16,235 nucleotides of DNA from JAVXNW01 sp036645575 (lineage in GTDB: Bacteria > Bacillota > Clostridia > Christensenellales > Aristaeellaceae): NCBI GenBank assembly GCA_036645575.1, contig JAVXNW010000056.1, forward strand, positions 1-16,235, given 5' to 3'. Numbering within the stretch: the stretch's first letter is position 1; every line of letters starts with the position of its first letter. Shown one piece after another: positions 13,607 to 16,235 of the stretch. The notes beneath the pieces were generated by a model. It was not told the origin of the DNA and ran no database searches. It was given only the letters and a program-made list of their open reading frames with translations. The position numbers and the translations under genes are program-made.

Positions 13607-13963
13607 ATGAATATTTACGATCAGGCGCACGCCTTGGCGCGCTCCATGAAGGAGACGCCCGAGTATCAGGCGTACACGCAGTTGCGCGAAGTCGCGTACC
13701 GTGACGAGACCAACAAGGCGCTGCTGGACGAGTACAAGCGCCTGCAATACCGGATGCAGACGATGCTGGCCTCCGGGCGCGCGTCGGATGTGGACCAGGG
13801 CGACATGACGCGCATGCAGCAGATTGGTTCGCTCCTCCAGTTCAATTCCGACGCGAGTCAGTTTCTGATGGCCGAGCTTCGGTTTCAGAAGATGCTGGCG
13901 GACGTATACAAGATTCTGGGCGAGGTCGCGGGCATCGATCTGGACCTATTGATGCAAGGCTAA
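13607..13963 (+). CDS. YlbF/YmcA family protein
   Basis: The 118-aa, probably all-helical protein matches the YlbF/YmcA family (Com_YlbF). Its N-terminal helix MNIYDQAHALARSMKETPEY leads into YDETNKALLDEYKRLQ-like sequence (RDETNKALLDEYKRLQYRMQ in this protein) and a C-terminal FLMAELRFQKMLADVYKILG. In Bacillus subtilis YlbF, YmcA and YaaT form a complex that steers RNase Y towards selected transcripts and affects competence, biofilm and sporulation. Here its neighbour is RNase J, which supports an RNA-decay role. TAAGGAGG lies 8 nt before ATG 13607. The mltG ATG is 17 bp past the stop, so rnj, ylbF and mltG are probably one operon. I cannot tell YlbF from YmcA by sequence alone. Confidence 0.85.
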   Translation: MNIYDQAHALARSMKETPEYQAYTQLREVAYRDETNKALLDEYKRLQYRMQTMLASGRASDVDQGDMTRMQQIGSLLQFNSDASQFLMAELRFQKMLADVYKILGEVAGIDLDLLMQG

Positions 13964-13980
13964 ACGACGGAGGCTGAGAT

Positions 13981-15306
13981 ATGGCTCGAAAATCAATGAA
14001 CCGCTCCAAGCGGCGCAGCGCGCCCGATGTGAGCCGCTATACGGAAAAGTCGCTGCACCGCGACCGCGAGTACGGTTTTTACTGGTACGCGTGGCTGTGG
14101 AAGGCCTTGCGCCCGGTTCTGGTGGGCCTGTGCGCCTTGGTCATTGTGGCGGGCGTCATTGCGTCCGGCTGGAGCTTTATCGACCATGCCTTCTTTGCCG
14201 CCGTCGATCCCGCCGACTCAACGCCCATTGACTTCGTGATTGAGCGCGGGCAGAGCATTACCTCGATCGGCAACGCGCTTGCCGAGCAGGACCTGGTCAA
14301 GAATCCGTCGATCTTCAAGTACATCGTGCAGTTTCAGGGCGTGGGCAGCAACATAAGTTTCGGCAGCTACCCGCTCTCCCGGGACATGACGGTGAGCCAG
14401 ATCATCGACAAATTGACCGAGGGCAGTTCGAGCACGGAGCGCACGATCACGATCATCCCGGGCTGGACGGTCTCCGAGATCGCGGACTACCTCAAAAAGC
14501 AGGGCGCGCTGATCGACACGGACGAGTTTTTGAAGCTGGCCAACGACATCGACCACTTCTCAGATATCTCCTACGCGCTCAAAAACGCCAAGGCGCAGGG
14601 CACGCTGACCGGGCGGCTCTACCAATTGGAAGGGTATCTGTCGCCGGACACCTACCGCGTATATACAAACGCGACTGCGGAATCGCTCATGCAGACGCTG
14701 CTGACCCAGACCGACAAGGTGATCGACGCGGTGTTCAATACGCCCATTGAGATCATCGACGAGGCGGGCAATCCGGTCGCAGACGAGGAAAACCCAAGCG
14801 ACGCGGCGGAAGCGGAAGTGCAGTTTGTCACCACGCTCAACGAGGATCAAACCATTGTGCTGGCCTCGATCATCGAAAAGGAGGCCGCCAAGAAGAGCGA
14901 TTACGCGAAGGTCTCCGCGGTGTTCCACAACCGCCTTGAAAAGGGGATGCGCCTCGAGTCCGACGCGACCGTCGCCTATCCGCTTGGCATTAAGCGCATG
15001 GTGCTCACGGCGGATGAGCTGTCCACCGTCAACGGTTACAACACCTACACGCGTGAAGGACTGCCCATCGGCCCGATCTGCAATCCCTCCAAGGCGGCGA
15101 TCGCGGCGGCGCGCAATCCGAATACCGACTACGTCTACGACGAATACCTGTACTTCTGCGCGGGCGCGCCCGAGACCGGGGAACTGGTCTTTGCCAAGAC
15201 CCAAGCGGAGCAGCAGGCCAACGTGAGCAAGTACCGACCGCTATGGCTACAATACGACGAGCAGCAGGCGCAAAAGCAGGCCCGCGCCGCCGCAAACGCA
15301 CAATAG
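13981..15306 (+). CDS. mltG: endolytic peptidoglycan transglycosylase MltG
   Basis: The enzyme cleaves nascent glycan strands at the membrane and sets their length. The 441-aa product has a basic cytosolic N-terminus, one membrane segment (about residues 44-66, PVLVGLCALVIVAGVIASGW), a LysM-like stretch (FVIERGQSITSIGNALAEQ) and the catalytic YceG domain. LEGYLSPDTYRVY and VLASIIEKEAAKKSDYAKVS contain the signature, E299 matching the catalytic Glu of E. coli MltG. RLEKGMRLESDATVAYPLG and GLPIGPICNPSKAAIAAA complete it. An acidic insertion (about residues 255-285, rich in D and E) precedes the catalytic motif. ATG 13981 follows CGGAGG by 7 nt, 17 bp after ylbF. A hairpin at 15313-15340 closes the operon. 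Confidence 0.95.
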   Translation: MARKSMNRSKRRSAPDVSRYTEKSLHRDREYGFYWYAWLWKALRPVLVGLCALVIVAGVIASGWSFIDHAFFAAVDPADSTPIDFVIERGQSITSIGNALAEQDLVKNPSIFKYIVQFQGVGSNISFGSYPLSRDMTVSQIIDKLTEGSSSTERTITIIPGWTVSEIADYLKKQGALIDTDEFLKLANDIDHFSDISYALKNAKAQGTLTGRLYQLEGYLSPDTYRVYTNATAESLMQTLLTQTDKVIDAVFNTPIEIIDEAGNPVADEENPSDAAEAEVQFVTTLNEDQTIVLASIIEKEAAKKSDYAKVSAVFHNRLEKGMRLESDATVAYPLGIKRMVLTADELSTVNGYNTYTREGLPIGPICNPSKAAIAAARNPNTDYVYDEYLYFCAGAPETGELVFAKTQAEQQANVSKYRPLWLQYDEQQAQKQARAAANAQ

Positions 15307-15312
15307 CCGTTC

Positions 15313-15340
15313 ATCCCCGCGCCCAGTTGGGCGCGGGGAT
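15313..15340. terminator. 12-bp perfect hairpin after mltG
   Basis: ATCCCCGCGCCC (15313-15324) and GGGCGCGGGGAT (15329-15340) form a perfect stem around AGTT, 7 bp after the mltG stop. No T run follows (TGTCACATG), so it may act as a weak terminator or 3'-end stabiliser; it lies directly before the sigK promoter candidate. Confidence 0.55.
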
Positions 15341-15341
15341 T

Positions 15342-15371
15342 GTCACATGCGCGGCGATGCGCGCATAGCAT
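15342..15371 (+). promoter_or_regulatory. candidate sigma-E promoter of sigK
   Basis: GTCACAT (15342-15348), 15 bp, CATAGCAT (15364-15371) resembles the mother-cell sigma-E consensus (GTCATATT, 13-15 bp, CATACA-T). No sigma-A promoter is apparent. Control of sigK by sigma-E is known in Bacillus subtilis; here it is inferred from the match. The start would be about 25 nt before the ATG. Confidence 0.45.
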
Positions 15372-15404
15372 GATAGGGCATCATCCGAACAGGAGGGACG
15401 CCCT

Positions 15405-16097
15405 ATGTTGTTGTCCGCGCTTTGCGCGCTCTCCGCGATTCTGGACTCCACCCTTTTGCTGCTCGCCCACCTGTCCGGGCGTTCCTCCTTTCCGCAGCCG
15501 CTCACGCTTGCCGAGGAACGCGCGGCAATTGATAAAATGCAGGCGGGCGACGCGGACGCCGCCAAGACGCTGATCGAGCACAACCTGCGCTTGGTCGCGC
15601 ACATCGCCAAGAAGTACCAGCGCACCGGCGTCGATCAGGACGACCTGGTCTCGATTGGCTCAATTGGGCTGATCAAGGCGGTCAACTCATTCCGCCCCGA
15701 GGCGGGCCGCCTGACCTCCTACGCGTCGCGCTGCGTCGAAAATGAGATCCTGATGACGTTGCGCGCGGGCAAAAAGCTCAAGGGCAATCTGTCGCTAAAC
15801 GACCCCATCGGCTCTGACCATGAGGGCAATGAGATCATGCTTTCCGATATTCTGGGCACCGAGCCCGACCTCGTGACCAACCTCGCCGAACTGCACATCG
15901 AATCCGCACGCGCGCTTGGCCTGCTCTCTACCGTGCTCTCCGCCCGCGAACGCACCGTGCTCATGCTCCGCTATGGCCTGCTCGACGGCAAAACCCGCGC
16001 CCAGCACGAGGTCGCCGCCGCACTCGACATCTCGCGCAGCTACGTCAGCCGCATCGAAAAAAAAGCCCTAGAAAAAATGCGCACCGCGCTGGAGTAG
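15405..16097 (+). CDS. sigK: sporulation sigma factor pro-sigma-K
   Basis: This RNA polymerase sigma factor drives late mother-cell gene expression (spore coat and cortex). The 230-aa product has the hydrophobic pro-sequence of pro-sigma-K (residues 1 to about 21, MLLSALCALSAILDSTLLLL), followed by SSFPQPLT, the junction seen in Bacillus SigK. Region 2 is LIEHNLRLVAHIAKKYQRTG to SIGSIGLIKAVNSF, then RLTSYASRCVENEILMTLRA. NDPIGSDHEGNEI is a SigK-type linker, and LDISRSYVSRIEKKALEKM is the region 4 helix-turn-helix. ATG 15405 follows AGGAGGG by 7 nt. The gene is continuous, with no skin-type element splitting it. The pro-sequence implies membrane-linked proteolytic activation by a SpoIVFB-type protease not in this window. 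Confidence 0.95.
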   Translation: MLLSALCALSAILDSTLLLLAHLSGRSSFPQPLTLAEERAAIDKMQAGDADAAKTLIEHNLRLVAHIAKKYQRTGVDQDDLVSIGSIGLIKAVNSFRPEAGRLTSYASRCVENEILMTLRAGKKLKGNLSLNDPIGSDHEGNEIMLSDILGTEPDLVTNLAELHIESARALGLLSTVLSARERTVLMLRYGLLDGKTRAQHEVAAALDISRSYVSRIEKKALEKMRTALE

Positions 16098-16140
16098 GAG
16101 GAGGCGGGGAGGCGAGGAGGCGAGGGGAACCGGGAGGCGG
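16098..16140. repeat. purine-rich GGAGGCG repeats after sigK
   Basis: The top strand is almost entirely G and A, with GGAGGCG-type words repeated at irregular spacing (GAGGAGGCGG, GGAGGCGAGG and variants). I see no gene or terminator in it. Such strand asymmetry could allow triplex or quadruplex-like structures. Confidence 0.55.
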
Positions 16141-16164
16141 GAAGTATAATAAGGGGAACGGACG

Positions 16165-16220
16165 GGGGGCCTCCGGCGGCCGGGGCGCTGCCCCTGGACC
16201 CCGCAAAGGATGATCCTTTG
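16165..16220. repeat. GC-rich hairpin cluster resembling a dispersed intergenic repeat
   Basis: Three hairpins follow one another: GGCC (16168-16171) with GGCC (16178-16181 region), GGGGC (16182-16186) with GCCCC (16190-16194), and CAAAGGA (16204-16210) with TCCTTTG (16214-16220). A GGGGC/GCCCC loop, then GGACCCCGCAAAGGA and its mirror, is a layout I associate with REP-like intergenic elements in clostridial genomes. That link is from memory and untested. The window ends soon after, so the element's end is not seen. Confidence 0.4.
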
Positions 16221-16235
16221 ATGCCAGCGCGCCTG

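Noticed and set aside
16145..16150. TATAAT after sigK as a promoter
   Set aside because: No -35 in the G-rich upstream sequence and no gene follows within the window.

Overview
The window looks like chromosome of a GC-rich, spore-forming Clostridia bacterium (Bacillota). The evidence is an uninterrupted pro-sigma-K gene with its hydrophobic pro-sequence, RNase J and YlbF (Firmicutes RNA-decay factors), a class II GalT, a NusG domain II / Gx-transporter pair, strong AGGAGG-type ribosome binding sites and a Gram-positive-style signal peptide. A gut or other anaerobic habitat is inferred only from the secreted fumarate-reductase-like flavoenzyme. No rRNA, tRNA, CRISPR array, phage or transposase was seen.

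Layout. 1-1162: a TrmH/SpoU RNA methyltransferase (minus) diverges from aspartokinase lysC, which has a canonical promoter and a structured leader of about 97 nt. 2483-3152: a small flavodoxin-like protein carrying a near-perfect 84-bp in-frame tandem duplication. 3159-4264: a MerR-family regulator (minus), convergent with the flavodoxin-like gene and divergent from the next gene. 4265-6190: a secreted FAD/FMN reductase. Its promoter has the MerR hallmark, a 19-bp spacer holding a dyad, and its mRNA should begin with a hairpin. 6256-7644: a NusG domain II membrane protein (with an 18-bp minisatellite) and a Gx transporter in one operon closed by a clear terminator. 7678-8891: a more AT-rich phosphotransferase gene, probably acquired, preceded by a possible 7-codon leader peptide. 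9006-10693: galT with its own extended -10 promoter. 10723-11465: an RseC-family membrane protein and thioredoxin. 11466-11849: a 384-bp gene-free stretch holding a promoter, an intrinsic terminator and mutually exclusive long-range pairings ahead of RNase J. 11850-15340: RNase J, YlbF and MltG. 15342-16097: sigK behind a candidate sigma-E promoter. 16098-16235: purine-rich repeats, then a GC-rich hairpin cluster resembling a dispersed intergenic element.

How the genes work together. The best candidate for a distinct system is the merR/flavin-reductase pair: a one-component sensor switching on one exported, probably covalently flavinylated reductase. Residues that bind fumarate in the classical enzymes are replaced, so the electron acceptor is unknown. 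The nearby NusG-II/Gx, RseC-like, flavodoxin-like and thioredoxin genes give the region a redox theme, but no ApbE flavin transferase or electron donor to the reductase is visible here. RNase J with YlbF is an RNA-turnover neighbourhood. MltG and SigK belong to the envelope and sporulation.
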